This document shows positions 35,296 to 44,733 of a DNA stretch of 64,000 nucleotides, piece by piece. The notes under the pieces are model-generated. The model was not told where the DNA came from. It made no database searches and saw nothing but the letters and a program-made list of their open reading frames with translations. Positions within the stretch are counted from its first letter, which is position 1. Every line of letters starts with the position of its first letter. The DNA comes from CBDBND01 sp965207985 (GTDB lineage Bacteria > Pseudomonadota > Alphaproteobacteria > Rhodospirillales > Rhodospirillaceae): the NCBI GenBank assembly GCA_965207985.1, contig CBDBND010000017.1:1-64000 (forward strand), written 5' to 3'. A program made the position numbers and the translations under genes.

Positions 35296-35895
35296 ATGGC
35301 TTATGCCCTCGCGACGGGCCCTGCACTTCGTTTGTTAACAACGTCCATGGTCATGGCCGTTGTTTTGTCGGGTCTCATGCCGTTATCCGTCTCTGCGCAG
35401 GAGACGGCCGTCCGCCGTACCACACTTCTGGTTGAAGACATCGACAGGTCCATAGATTTTTATCAGCGCCTCGGTTTGACGCCGTGGTTCGAGCGGTCTT
35501 CGCGCGATACGGATGAAGGCGGCGTGATCGGTTCGACCGAACTGCCATTGACGGCCGATCCCAAAATCGGGCGCATCGTCATTATGCGCGGCAATAACGA
35601 CCGTATCGGCATGATCGGTCTGCTCGGTTACCAACGTCCGCCCTTGGCCAACGCCCGCGGCAACATCATGGGTGTGGGTGTGGGCGACGTCATCATCATG
35701 ATCGAAACCGACGACATCAATTTCGTTTACAACCGACTGCAGGAGACCGGTGCCCGTTTTCACAGTCCGCCGGAACGGTTTGAAGTGACCAACCAGGACG
35801 GCACCATCCGCGATACCGGATATCGCATGTTTGTTTACGATCCTGACGGGCATTTAATCGAAGTGTCCGAGCCCTCCGACCGGGAACCGGGATAA
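35296..35895 (+). CDS. Exported single-domain VOC protein
   Basis: A 199-residue protein with an N-terminal signal sequence (LRLLTTSMVMAVVLSGLMPLSVSAQ) and one pair of VOC half-modules: RRTTLLVEDIDRSIDFYQRL, GVGVGDVIIMIETDDINFVY, MFVYDPDGHLIEVSEP. The metal ligands would be in TTLLVED (no His) and the terminal HLIEVSE, so one ligand position differs from glyoxalase I. Secretion of a VOC protein is uncommon. I take the ATG at 35296, which puts the signal at the N-terminus and has AAAGGGG upstream. It converges with the gamma-glutamyltransferase gene (4 bases apart). Confidence 0.75.
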   Translation: MAYALATGPALRLLTTSMVMAVVLSGLMPLSVSAQETAVRRTTLLVEDIDRSIDFYQRLGLTPWFERSSRDTDEGGVIGSTELPLTADPKIGRIVIMRGNNDRIGMIGLLGYQRPPLANARGNIMGVGVGDVIIMIETDDINFVYNRLQETGARFHSPPERFEVTNQDGTIRDTGYRMFVYDPDGHLIEVSEPSDREPG

Positions 35896-35899
35896 CGGG

Positions 35900-37678
35900 T
35901 TATTCCCCCATCACCGTGCCTTCACGGCGGGGATCGGCGCCGCCATAGATAAGGCCGTCGCGACGGGCAAGAGCATGGACCCCGCTTGGGAAATTGCCCG
36001 TCCTGACCCTATGCCCAAGCGCTTCCAAACGGTCTTGATGACGCTCCAGGCCGCTGTTCCGTTCCAGCATGACCGTTGGTCCAAACATCAGTACGTTTGG
36101 CAGGTTGGTTGCTTCTTGCGGGGTCATGTTCCAATCAAGCATGGCGATGAGTGTCTTGGTCACAAGGGGCACGATGGCCATGCCCCCCGGCGATCCCGAA
36201 ACGGCAACCACGTCTTCATCTTCATTGAAAACGATCACCGGCGACATGGAACTGCGTGGCCGCTTGCCCCCATCCACCCGGTTGGCAACCGTACGGCCGT
36301 CCGCCACCGCGCTGTACGAGAAATCCGTCAACTGGTTGTTCAACAGGAAACCCCCGACCATAAGCCGCGACCCGAACGCGCCTTCGATGGTGCTGGTCAT
36401 GGACACCGCGTTGCCCTGCGGATCGATGACGGAGATATGGGTGGTCGACGGCCGCTCGAAACTTTGCGCCGGTGCGAAGTCGCCAGGCCTGAAATTTAGC
36501 GTTTCTTTTTGCGGCGGCTGGCCGGCATTCGCCTGAGACATGCGCTTCAAGGGGTCGATCAAACCGGCGCGCTCGGCCAAATACCCTCCGTCGATCAAAC
36601 CCGCCTGGGGGACGGCGACAAAGTCGGGATCGGCGATGTAAACGGCCCGATCGGCGTAGACCAGACGGCTGGCTTCAACAAACAAATGCACCGCCTCGGC
36701 AGACCACGGTTCCATACTTGGCAGGTCATAGGTTTCAAGCATACCGAGTGTTTGCAACACGCCGATGCCGCCCGAGGTCGGCGCCGGAGCACTGCAAATG
36801 GTGAATTGCCGGTAGGGTCCACACAAGGCATCCCGTTCCTTGGCCTGGTAGTTGGCAAGATCGGTGACCGTCAAATCCGCCGGATTGCGTGTCGCCTGTT
36901 GCACCGTGTTGGCGATGGCCCCGGCAAGGTCACCCGAATAAAAAACCTGCGCTCCCTCTTCAGCAAGACGTGTAAGAGTCTCGGCCATGTCCGGGTTCTT
37001 GAGAACGGTGCCGATGGGCTTCGGTGTACCGCCCGTTTGGTAATAGTGCGCGCCTGCGACAGCCATTTCTGATAAGGCGGAATCCACATCCAAGAGCCGG
37101 TGCAGCCTCGGCGAAATGGCAAAACCGTCCGCAGCAATGGCGATGGCCGGTGTGAACAGATCCCGCCATGGCAATGCCCCGTGCTCACCGTGGGCCAGTT
37201 CCATGACACGCACCAAACCGGGCACACCCACCGACTTACCGCCGACAATGGCTTCCATGCGCCGCATGGCATTGCCGTCCGCTTTAACAAACCGGTCTTC
37301 CGTGGCGGTTGCCGGCGCTGTCTCCCGTCCGTCAAAGACAAACAATTCTTTCTTTGTGTTATCCCAGAAAAGGATGAACGCGCCGCCGCCGATACCTGAG
37401 GACTGGGGTTCCACCAGATTGAGAACAAGTTGGGTTGCCAAAGCCGCATCCAGGGCGTTGCCGCCGGCCTTGATGGCGTCAAACCCCGCCTTGACAGCAA
37501 TGGGATTGGCTGCCGCCACCATAAACGATGACGCTGTCCCCCCTTTTTGCTCGGTCAGACCGCTGGCCGCTTCCGGAAAGGTCTCCTCTTGCGCACCGGC
37601 AGACTGCGGTCCCATCAAATTCGATAGAACAAGCACAACCAAAAAAGCGTTACGGAACACCAGCATTCGACAATCCAT
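35900..37678 (-). CDS. ggt: Secreted gamma-glutamyltransferase
   Basis: A 592-residue Ntn-hydrolase that transfers or hydrolyses gamma-glutamyl groups (glutathione and analogues) in the periplasm. It has a signal peptide (AFLVVLVLSNLMGPQSAGAQ), then AANPIAVKAGFDAIKAGGNALDAALA and SSGIGGGAFILFW of the large subunit. The autocleavage Thr lies in RPSTTHISVIDPQGNAVSMT, after which the small subunit begins, with GGKRPRSSMSPVIV and SGSPGGMAIVP for substrate binding. I use the ATG at 37678. It is transcribed away from the catabolic run that starts at 37913. Confidence 0.93.
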   Translation of the reverse strand: MDCRMLVFRNAFLVVLVLSNLMGPQSAGAQEETFPEAASGLTEQKGGTASSFMVAAANPIAVKAGFDAIKAGGNALDAALATQLVLNLVEPQSSGIGGGAFILFWDNTKKELFVFDGRETAPATATEDRFVKADGNAMRRMEAIVGGKSVGVPGLVRVMELAHGEHGALPWRDLFTPAIAIAADGFAISPRLHRLLDVDSALSEMAVAGAHYYQTGGTPKPIGTVLKNPDMAETLTRLAEEGAQVFYSGDLAGAIANTVQQATRNPADLTVTDLANYQAKERDALCGPYRQFTICSAPAPTSGGIGVLQTLGMLETYDLPSMEPWSAEAVHLFVEASRLVYADRAVYIADPDFVAVPQAGLIDGGYLAERAGLIDPLKRMSQANAGQPPQKETLNFRPGDFAPAQSFERPSTTHISVIDPQGNAVSMTSTIEGAFGSRLMVGGFLLNNQLTDFSYSAVADGRTVANRVDGGKRPRSSMSPVIVFNEDEDVVAVSGSPGGMAIVPLVTKTLIAMLDWNMTPQEATNLPNVLMFGPTVMLERNSGLERHQDRLEALGHRVRTGNFPSGVHALARRDGLIYGGADPRREGTVMGE

Positions 37679-37912
37679 GAACAAGTGACTCAGCCGAAAG
37701 AAGCGCTGCTTACCACAGTCCGACTTCCGGGTCAGCCTTACCCACCGGCCTTTTGCCTGCCTTTCGCCCTCCTGTGCGCATGTCGGTTTGCGCATGTTGA
37801 ATAAGGTCACGTCTCAACCGTCCACTTATTTACGGCGAAAACATGGCTTCCGGCCCTTTACGGCGAAGGCGGACATGCCCACACTTGGCCTCATAAAAGA
37901 GGAGATGCACTG

Positions 37913-38554
37913 ATGGGGACCATGGAACTCACGCGCCAGAAAACGGCGCTCATCGTCGTCGATATGCAAAATTCTTTTTGTGCCGATGACGGTGGATGCG
38001 GCAAGCCTGGCCTGCCCATTCAAAACCTGCAAAAGGCCATTGACCCCTGTGTCCGCCTGGTCGCCGCCGCCCGGGCGGCTGAGGTGCCGGTTATCTTCAC
38101 CCGCTATATGTACCGGCCCGACTACGCCGACGGCGGAGTGATGATCAAACACCTCTTGCCCGAACTGAAAGATGTCAAAGCTTTGCAAGCGGGCACCTGG
38201 GATATTGAAATCGTGCCTGAACTCACACCCGTAGACGGTGACTTTATTGTCGATAAAAACCGTCCCAGCTCCTTCTACGCCACCAACTTGGAAACCATGC
38301 TCAGCGGACTTGATGCAGAGAGCCTTGTGGTATGCGGGGTAACCACCAACTGTTGTGTTGAATCCACCGTGCGCGATGCCAGCCACCGCGACTATAAAAC
38401 GTTTGTGGTTCAGGATGCCGTGGCGGAGCTGGACGACGAACGTCATGAGGTGGCGCTCCGGTCCATGGACATGCTGTTCGCCGATCTGACGACGGTGAAC
38501 GACGTGAAAGTTGCCTGGGGTGTTCACAATTCCGCAGCCACGGCGGCCGAATAA
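37913..38554 (+). CDS. Isochorismatase-family cysteine hydrolase
   Basis: A 213-residue amidase-type hydrolase. The catalytic triad is visible: Asp in ALIVVDMQNSFC, Lys in FIVDKNRPSSFY and Cys in GVTTNCCVESTVRDA. Relatives hydrolyse N-carbamoyl compounds, nicotinamide, maleamate or other amides. GAGGAG precedes the ATG at 37913. It is the first gene of a long same-strand run; the next gene starts directly after its stop codon, so the two probably act in sequence. A maleamate- or carbamate-type amide substrate would suit a ring-cleavage pathway, but this is inference. Confidence 0.84.
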   Translation: MGTMELTRQKTALIVVDMQNSFCADDGGCGKPGLPIQNLQKAIDPCVRLVAAARAAEVPVIFTRYMYRPDYADGGVMIKHLLPELKDVKALQAGTWDIEIVPELTPVDGDFIVDKNRPSSFYATNLETMLSGLDAESLVVCGVTTNCCVESTVRDASHRDYKTFVVQDAVAELDDERHEVALRSMDMLFADLTTVNDVKVAWGVHNSAATAAE

Positions 38555-39448
38555 ATGAGCGGCTACATCGACATCGTTTGCAACCCGTACACGCCCTGGG
38601 TTCTAGAGCGCAAACTCATGGGCGTGGATGAGGACTTCAAGACCCAAGTGCGCATGCCGGACGACATGCGCAACGGTGTCGAGATCGAAGATTATCTCAA
38701 GAAGATGGATGCAGCGGGCATTGAGCGCTCATTGCTCATCGCCCATCGCTGTGGCGATCTCAACATTAAGGGCTCGCACCACATTCCTTACGAATACGTC
38801 CGTGACATTTGCGATAAGTATCCGGACCGGTTTTCAGGCCTCGCCGGCATCGACACCACCAAGGGCATGGCGCAACTCAGCGAATTGGAAGCGGCGATCA
38901 ACAACTACGGTTTCGTCGGCGCCCATTGGTATCCCCACTGGTTCGGGATCCGTCCCGATGCGCCGCAGATCTATCCCATCTACGCCAAGTGCTGCGAGTT
39001 GGAAATCCCCATCATGATGCAGGTGGGCCAGAACCTGGTGTATTCCAAAGAACGCCGCTTGCCGTCCGTGGCCAAACCCATTCTCTTGGATCAGGTGGCC
39101 ATCGATTTTCCCGAGTTGGTGCTCATCGGCATTCACATTGGCGTGCCGTGGACCGATGAAATGATCGCCATGTGCTGGAAACACGAAAATGTTTACACCG
39201 CCGGCGATGCCTATGCGCCCAAACATTGGCCCAAGCAGTTTGTCCACTACGCCAACTCCTACGGCCGTCACAAAGTCATGTTCGGCACAGACTGGCCGGT
39301 GGTCGGACCGGAGCGGGCGGTCAAGGAAATCGCCGAGTTCGGCATGCGGCCGGAGGCCCATCAGATGCTCATGCGTGACAATGCGCTCCGTCTGTTCAAG
39401 CGTATTTCTAGAACGCCCAAGGCTCAATCTTCAGCGGCGGCGGAGTAG
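38555..39448 (+). CDS. Amidohydrolase family protein, ACMSD-like
   Basis: A 297-residue metal-dependent TIM-barrel enzyme. The N-terminus (YIDIVCNPYTPWVL) lacks the usual HxH and has CNPYT instead. YGFVGAHWYPHWFG, IPIMMQVGQN, ELVLIGIHIGVPWTDE and VMFGTDWPVVGP follow the amidohydrolase_2 pattern, with the last Asp in GTDW. Loss of HxH suggests a changed metal site. The ATG follows the previous stop codon with no gap. It is expected to hydrolyse or decarboxylate a pathway intermediate. Confidence 0.78.
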   Translation: MSGYIDIVCNPYTPWVLERKLMGVDEDFKTQVRMPDDMRNGVEIEDYLKKMDAAGIERSLLIAHRCGDLNIKGSHHIPYEYVRDICDKYPDRFSGLAGIDTTKGMAQLSELEAAINNYGFVGAHWYPHWFGIRPDAPQIYPIYAKCCELEIPIMMQVGQNLVYSKERRLPSVAKPILLDQVAIDFPELVLIGIHIGVPWTDEMIAMCWKHENVYTAGDAYAPKHWPKQFVHYANSYGRHKVMFGTDWPVVGPERAVKEIAEFGMRPEAHQMLMRDNALRLFKRISRTPKAQSSAAAE

Positions 39449-39462
39449 GGAGCGAATAGTCT

Positions 39463-41007
39463 ATGGCTGCACTGGATCCCATTACTGTCCAGCTGCCCCA
39501 TTCCTACCAGTCCATGACCATGGCCAAAGGGCTCAGGGCAACCACGGAGCGCAATCCGGACAAGGTGGCCATCACCCACGGCAACAAAAGCCGTACCTAT
39601 AAGGAGCTATTAGACCGTACCGACCGGCTGACGGCGGCAGCCATTTCAGAGCTTGGTCTTAACAAGGGCGATAACGTCGCCATCGTAGCTAAGAATTCCA
39701 TCGAATACGTGGAAGTGGTCTGCGGCCTGCCGGAAGCGGGCGCCGCCGTGGCCACCGTCAATCCACGGCTAACGGCAACGGAAATTGAAGCCATCTGCAA
39801 CGACGCCCAAGCCCGGGTGGTGTTTGTCGACGATGCGTCCGCCGAGGCCGCAGCCGACGCCTCTTTTGAAACCGTCGAACGTGTGATTCATCTCGGCGAG
39901 GAATATGAAGCGCTCATCAGCGCTCCGAAGGTTCCAGACGCTTACCCACAGATCAATGAATGGGAAAACTGGACCATCCCATACACCTCGGGCACCACAG
40001 GTAAACCCAAGGGAGTGCTGCTGCCTCACCGGTCCCGGCTGCTGGCGTTTTATCAGATGGCGCATGAATACGGCTGTTACTCACCGGACGACCGTTTTCT
40101 CGGCACCACGCCCATGAACCATGGTGCTGGCATCGCCTTTCCTCTGGCTGCGATCCTGTTTGGCGGCTTTACGGAAATTCTGGACAGCTTTGACCCGGAG
40201 TTTCTTTTAAAGAAGCTGAAGGAAGGGAATTTCTCGGGTGTCTTCACCGTACCCACCCAACACCACGCCATTTTCAATCTCGAACAGCCGGTCTTGGACA
40301 AATACAGAGGCGCGCCCATGAAGGCGGTGATCTCAAACGCGGCGCCCTTACCCCAACACCTCAAGTACAAGATTGTCGACTATTTCGGTGAAGATCTATT
40401 GCACGAGACCTATGGGTCTACTGAAGCAGGGTTTGCCACCAATCTTCGCCCACCCTATCAGCTGCAAAAAGAACGCTGTGTCGGCACGCCGTTTGCCCAC
40501 ACTTTTGTCAAACTCACGGATGACAACTTCAACGAAGTGCCGCCGGAAGAACCGGGTGAGCTGTGGGTCAAATCTCCCTCTGCCTTCAATGGCTACTGGA
40601 ACATGCCGGAGGAAACGACGGAGGCCTTCCACGACGGATGGATCACGGTCGGCGATGTGGCCAAGCGGGATGAAGACGGTTTCATCTATATCGTCGATCG
40701 CAAGAAAGACATGGTCATCACCGGTGGCGTCAATGTCTATCCACGGGAAATCGAAGAGCTGCTGTTCACCCATCCGGCGGTAAATGACGTAGCGGTAGTC
40801 GGTGTGCCCGACGAAAAATGGGGCGAGCGCCTGAAAGCGTTTGTTGTTCTGCAAGCGGGACAAAGCCTAGATGCCGAGTGCATCGAACAATTTTGCGAAG
40901 GCAAATTGTCCCGCTTCAAAATTCCTAAGGACATGGGCGTCATCGAAAGCTTGCCGCGCAACGCCAACGGCAAGGTGCTCAAGACCGAACTGAGAAAACT
41001 GGGATAA
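39463..41007 (+). CDS. AMP-dependent acyl-CoA synthetase/ligase
   Basis: A 514-residue ANL-family enzyme that activates a carboxylic acid to the acyl-CoA via an acyl-adenylate. It has TIPYTSGTTGKPKGVLLPH (P-loop), HETYGSTEAGF, GWITVGDVAKRDEDGFIYIV, DRKKDMVITGGVNVYPREIE and the C-terminal catalytic Lys in PRNANGKVLKTEL. Length and motifs fit aromatic or medium-chain acid ligases. It sits in the catabolic run 14 bases after the amidohydrolase; GGAGTAGGGAG gives a ribosome site. Confidence 0.9.
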   Translation: MAALDPITVQLPHSYQSMTMAKGLRATTERNPDKVAITHGNKSRTYKELLDRTDRLTAAAISELGLNKGDNVAIVAKNSIEYVEVVCGLPEAGAAVATVNPRLTATEIEAICNDAQARVVFVDDASAEAAADASFETVERVIHLGEEYEALISAPKVPDAYPQINEWENWTIPYTSGTTGKPKGVLLPHRSRLLAFYQMAHEYGCYSPDDRFLGTTPMNHGAGIAFPLAAILFGGFTEILDSFDPEFLLKKLKEGNFSGVFTVPTQHHAIFNLEQPVLDKYRGAPMKAVISNAAPLPQHLKYKIVDYFGEDLLHETYGSTEAGFATNLRPPYQLQKERCVGTPFAHTFVKLTDDNFNEVPPEEPGELWVKSPSAFNGYWNMPEETTEAFHDGWITVGDVAKRDEDGFIYIVDRKKDMVITGGVNVYPREIEELLFTHPAVNDVAVVGVPDEKWGERLKAFVVLQAGQSLDAECIEQFCEGKLSRFKIPKDMGVIESLPRNANGKVLKTELRKLG

Positions 41008-41011
41008 GGCG

Positions 41012-41374
41012 GTGAAACAAGACCCCGCGATCAGCAAAGTCTGGGATGCCTTAAGCCGTATCCCCGACCCTTGCCATGCGTTATCCGGTCACGACCTCAG
41101 TATTGTCGATCTTGGTCTGATCAATGACGTCACCCGTCAAGACGACACGATCGATGTCAGTGTCACCTTTACCGACCCGAGCTGCGTGTTTTCCTACCAG
41201 ATCATTATGGATCTGGAAGACTTGGCTGAATCTCTGGACGGAATATCTGAGATTAAGGTCACGTCCAATCCCTATCCATTGTGGACGGAAGACCGTCTCA
41301 GCGAAAAAGCAAAAACTCTTTTCCTTGAAAAACGAAACATGTTTGGTGTGGACCACAAAGGAGCATCCCCATGA
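41012..41374 (+). CDS. DUF59/MIP18-family Fe-S assembly-like protein
   Basis: A 120-residue protein beginning at a GTG, 4 bases after the ligase. VWDALSRIPDPCHALSGHDL, SIVDLGLINDVTRQDD and VSVTFTDPSCVFSY match the DUF59 (MIP18, PaaD, SufT) pattern with its conserved DPC/DP...GLI and TDP-x-C. These proteins help mature iron-sulphur enzymes; PaaD does so for the phenylacetyl-CoA epoxidase. Its place inside a catabolic operon hints that one pathway enzyme needs Fe-S or metal loading. Its stop overlaps the next ATG. Confidence 0.75.
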   Translation: MKQDPAISKVWDALSRIPDPCHALSGHDLSIVDLGLINDVTRQDDTIDVSVTFTDPSCVFSYQIIMDLEDLAESLDGISEIKVTSNPYPLWTEDRLSEKAKTLFLEKRNMFGVDHKGASP

Positions 41375-42573
41375 CCGATGCCAATTCTTCTGATGCCACT
41401 CCCTCCATTATCTCCCGCCGCACCGCCATGCAGGCGTTCGGAGCCGTCGGCGCCGTTGCCGCTGCGCAGGGTATTTCTCCTGCTCTGGCACAAGCGGACT
41501 GGTCACCCGAATTGCATCCCATGGCCGAACGTATGTTCGTCATCGACGGGGTGGCCCATTGCTATAATCACATGGATTACAACCGGCGCATCAAACGCGC
41601 TGCGGTGAATAGCATCAACACCACCTATCGCTTTCACGAAGCCTGCACGCCGGAACGCTTCCGCCTGACCTATGAACAATGGGAGCGGGATTGGCAGCCG
41701 GACGAAGTGGCTGACATCATGTTCCTCGAAAGTCACACGGACATGATGATCATGCATTCCGTTCCCATGTACGACCTCTATTACGACGGCTTAGTGTCGA
41801 ACGAGAAGGGTGCGTATCTCAAAGGCAGCTATCCGGACCGGGTGTTGTGGTACGGCGCCCTCGGTCTGTTTGATCCCTACGATGTAGTCAAAGCCAAAGC
41901 CGATCAGCTCATCGATCAGGGCGCGGATGGCATCAAGTTTTATCCCACCCGCATCAACTTTGAGACCCGCGAGCCCGAAGGCTGGCTCATGGATGATGAA
42001 AAGCTGGCGTTTCCCGTGTTCGATTATCTCCAGAGCCGTGGCATGACCCATCTCGCCGTGCACAAACTGGTCGGCCATGTGGGTCCGTCCACCGCGGCCT
42101 TGGGTGTGGACGATCTATACAAAGCCGCGGAAGCATTCCCCGACATCACTTTTCATTTGGTGCACGCCGGCTGGCAGAACTTTGAGGAAACCGCCGACCT
42201 GATGAAAGCGCGGGAAAATATTACCGCCGTGCTCGAAGGGCCCATGCTGTTTCCCCTGTTCGACATGGCCACCTTCAACGACATGATGAACGTGTTCATG
42301 ACGCGGGTGGATCTGGACCGGCTCATCTATGCCTCAACCTCCGTCAACCAGCATCCCTACTGGATCATCAACACCTTTTTCGATTTCGAACTGCCCGAAG
42401 GCGCACCCTATCGTCTAAGTGAAGAGGCCAAGGCGAAAATTCTCGGCGCCAATCTGGCCCGCTACCACGGCATCGACATTGCCGAGCAACGCCGCAAGAT
42501 CGCCGATGACAAATGGTCGGTCGCCAAGCGGGAAAACGGCCTGCGCGAGCCCTACATCATGCAACGCATGTGA
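41371..42573 (+). CDS. Tat-exported amidohydrolase
   Basis: A 400-residue amidohydrolase_2 protein with a twin-arginine signal (ISRRTAMQAFGAVGAVAAAQ, cleavage after PALAQ). FVIDGVAHCYNHMDY replaces the HxH motif, ADGIKFYPTRINF, HLAVHKLVGHVGPST, TFHLVHAGWQNF and DRLIYASTSVNQHPYW follow. Tat export implies folding with its metal before export to the periplasm. The start overlaps the DUF59 gene (ATGA). It may act on the substrate before the ABC transporter encoded next takes the product up. Confidence 0.78.
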   Translation: MTDANSSDATPSIISRRTAMQAFGAVGAVAAAQGISPALAQADWSPELHPMAERMFVIDGVAHCYNHMDYNRRIKRAAVNSINTTYRFHEACTPERFRLTYEQWERDWQPDEVADIMFLESHTDMMIMHSVPMYDLYYDGLVSNEKGAYLKGSYPDRVLWYGALGLFDPYDVVKAKADQLIDQGADGIKFYPTRINFETREPEGWLMDDEKLAFPVFDYLQSRGMTHLAVHKLVGHVGPSTAALGVDDLYKAAEAFPDITFHLVHAGWQNFEETADLMKARENITAVLEGPMLFPLFDMATFNDMMNVFMTRVDLDRLIYASTSVNQHPYWIINTFFDFELPEGAPYRLSEEAKAKILGANLARYHGIDIAEQRRKIADDKWSVAKRENGLREPYIMQRM

Positions 42574-42627
42574 GACATGACATTCAGCGCAGTTGACGCC
42601 TGCCGCTGAACCGGCTCCCATGGCGGC

Positions 42628-44733
42628 ATGAGGGGCTTTTCCGTCTTTGCATCTGCTGCGGCGTTTCTCGCTATAGCATTCATCATTCCGCTTTCAGCGG
42701 GGCAGGACCTGCGCACCAATGCCGACGGCAGCATCGTCATCGGCGCTACCGTACCCATCACCGGGCCGTTGGCCACCTCGGGCCTGCTTTACTACAACGC
42801 CTTGCAGATGGCGGAAGACGATATCAACGCCAGCGGCGGTATCCATGGCACGCCGGTGGACATCATTTTCGAGGACACTCAACAATCCAACTCCACGGCC
42901 GTCTCCGCGTTCATCAAAGTGGTGCAGGATCACGATCCTGTGGCCGTGTTTCTGTCCAGCTACACGCCGCAAAACTTTGCCGTCGCACCGGAGGTGGCGC
43001 GTGCGGCTATTCCGTCTTTTTACGGAGGTGGTGCCGACGGTCTGCATCAGCTCGGCAATGTCTGGATGTTCCGCAATAAGCAGCCGGACTCCGTCATTGT
43101 CGAAGCCATGATCGACACAGTGATCAACCGGCTGGGCAAACGCAGGCCGGCGATCCTCTATATCCAAAACGATTACGGCCAGGGTCTCGCTAAGGACGCC
43201 GAGGCCCGTTTTCTCGAGATCGGTCTTACACCCATTCTTGAATCCCACCAGGCGTCGGACAACGATCTCACACCCCAGCTTTTGAGCGCCGTCAGTCAGG
43301 GCGCCGATATTCTTCTCAGTGTTGGGTTCACCCGGGACACCGCTTTACTGTTCGGCGGCCGCAAGGCGCTGGGCATCGACCTGCCTGTAGTCTCCAATCC
43401 GACCCTGACCGGTCCGGCAACCCTGGAACTGATATCGGGAGAAGAGATTGATGGCGCCTACGCTGTCATCGATGCCTATCTTCCCGGCCGCACCGACAAA
43501 GATGTCACTGACTTCGTCGCCCGCTACGAAGAACGGTTTGGCTACGGGGTTGATCCGTCCTTCGCGTCCAACTTTTACGACACCGCCATGCTGCTGGCCG
43601 AAGGGCTGCGCGAGGTGGGCACGGATGCGGACATTCTGCGCCAGTGGCTTGGCTCGGTCGACGGCTACGAAGGCGTGACCCGTACTTATGTGGCCGATGA
43701 CTTCGGCAACCTGGGCAACTCGGTTGCGGTGGTGAAGTTCAGGCCAGGGACCCAAGAGTTCGATCTTGTCGATACGTATGTCTCCGGTGAAGAACGCGTC
43801 ATCGAAACCGTTGAGCCTATCACCATGGGTGAAATCGAAACCGCCCAGCAAAACTGGTTCGGGCCGTTCCTCCAATCCACCTTCAACGGCCTTGCCATCG
43901 GCTGCATATACGCATTGATGGCTCTTGGGTTCGTCCTCATTTACGAAGCCACCGGTGTGGTCAACTTCGCTGCCGGTCAGTTGGTGGTTATCGGCGCTTT
44001 CTTCGGCCTCACCGGGATCGCCTTGCTGGGTCAAGCACCCATCCCCGGTTACCTGTTTGCCCTGTTATCCATGATGGGTTTGGGCGTTGTGTTTTTCTTT
44101 TTCGTTTACCGGCCGCTGCAGAACAGTCCCATCGTTACCATCATCGTCGGCACCATCGCCGTCGGCATCATCATTCAAAACCTTGTGCTTATCACTTGGG
44201 GGCCGTTGCCCCAACGTTTGGCCTCGCCCTTCGGCGTCGCCCCGTTTGCACTGGGGCCCTTGGTGGTGTCCAGTCACGTGTTGGCGGTGATTGTCTTGAC
44301 CGCCATCGTTGTCAGCCTGCTTGCTTTGCTGCTTTACCGTACGGGTTTGGGCGCGCAGATGCGGGCCGTAGCTCAGGATGCGGAAGCGGCGCGGCTGATG
44401 GGTATCAACGCCGGTGGGGTTTACGCTTTGACCTGGGCGCTGGCAGGACTGCTCGCCGGACTGGGCGGCGTGCTCATGGGGCCGGTGTGGTTCGTTGACG
44501 CGTCAATGGGCGATGCGCTCGCTTTGAAAGCTTTCGCCGCCACCATCATCGGCGGGTTCGGCAGCGTGCCCGGCGCCATCCTTGGCGGTGTTTTGGTCGG
44601 GCTGACGGAATCCCTCTCTGCCGGTTACATCTCCTCCACCTATAAGGACGCCATCGTCTTTTTGGTCATGGTCGGCTTCCTCTTGCTGCGGCCCCAGGGC
44701 ATTTTCGGCGAGTACACCGGAGACCGGGCATGA
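42628..44733 (+). CDS. Fused substrate-binding protein and permease of a branched-chain-amino-acid-type ABC transporter (LivK-LivH)
   Basis: A 701-residue fusion. Residues 1-25 are a signal peptide (FLAIAFIIPLSAGQ). About 35-400 form a periplasmic-binding fold of the Leu/Ile/Val type (IVIGATVPITGPLATSGLLY, MAEDDINASGGIHGTPVDII, ILYIQNDYGQGLAKDA). From about 410 a LivH permease follows (FLQSTFNGLAIGCIYALMAL, ATGVVNFAAGQLVVIGAFFG, GAQMRAVAQDAEAARLMGIN). There is no stop or frameshift between the parts. A separate binding protein is not encoded nearby, so this fusion must serve uptake. Its 3' end overlaps livM. The ligand is probably an aromatic or amide carboxylate. Confidence 0.9.
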   Translation: MRGFSVFASAAAFLAIAFIIPLSAGQDLRTNADGSIVIGATVPITGPLATSGLLYYNALQMAEDDINASGGIHGTPVDIIFEDTQQSNSTAVSAFIKVVQDHDPVAVFLSSYTPQNFAVAPEVARAAIPSFYGGGADGLHQLGNVWMFRNKQPDSVIVEAMIDTVINRLGKRRPAILYIQNDYGQGLAKDAEARFLEIGLTPILESHQASDNDLTPQLLSAVSQGADILLSVGFTRDTALLFGGRKALGIDLPVVSNPTLTGPATLELISGEEIDGAYAVIDAYLPGRTDKDVTDFVARYEERFGYGVDPSFASNFYDTAMLLAEGLREVGTDADILRQWLGSVDGYEGVTRTYVADDFGNLGNSVAVVKFRPGTQEFDLVDTYVSGEERVIETVEPITMGEIETAQQNWFGPFLQSTFNGLAIGCIYALMALGFVLIYEATGVVNFAAGQLVVIGAFFGLTGIALLGQAPIPGYLFALLSMMGLGVVFFFFVYRPLQNSPIVTIIVGTIAVGIIIQNLVLITWGPLPQRLASPFGVAPFALGPLVVSSHVLAVIVLTAIVVSLLALLLYRTGLGAQMRAVAQDAEAARLMGINAGGVYALTWALAGLLAGLGGVLMGPVWFVDASMGDALALKAFAATIIGGFGSVPGAILGGVLVGLTESLSAGYISSTYKDAIVFLVMVGFLLLRPQGIFGEYTGDRA

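Noticed and set aside
37829..37868. Direct repeat TTTACGGCGAA x2 upstream of the cysteine hydrolase gene
   Set aside because: Short, only two copies and no dyad symmetry; may be chance.
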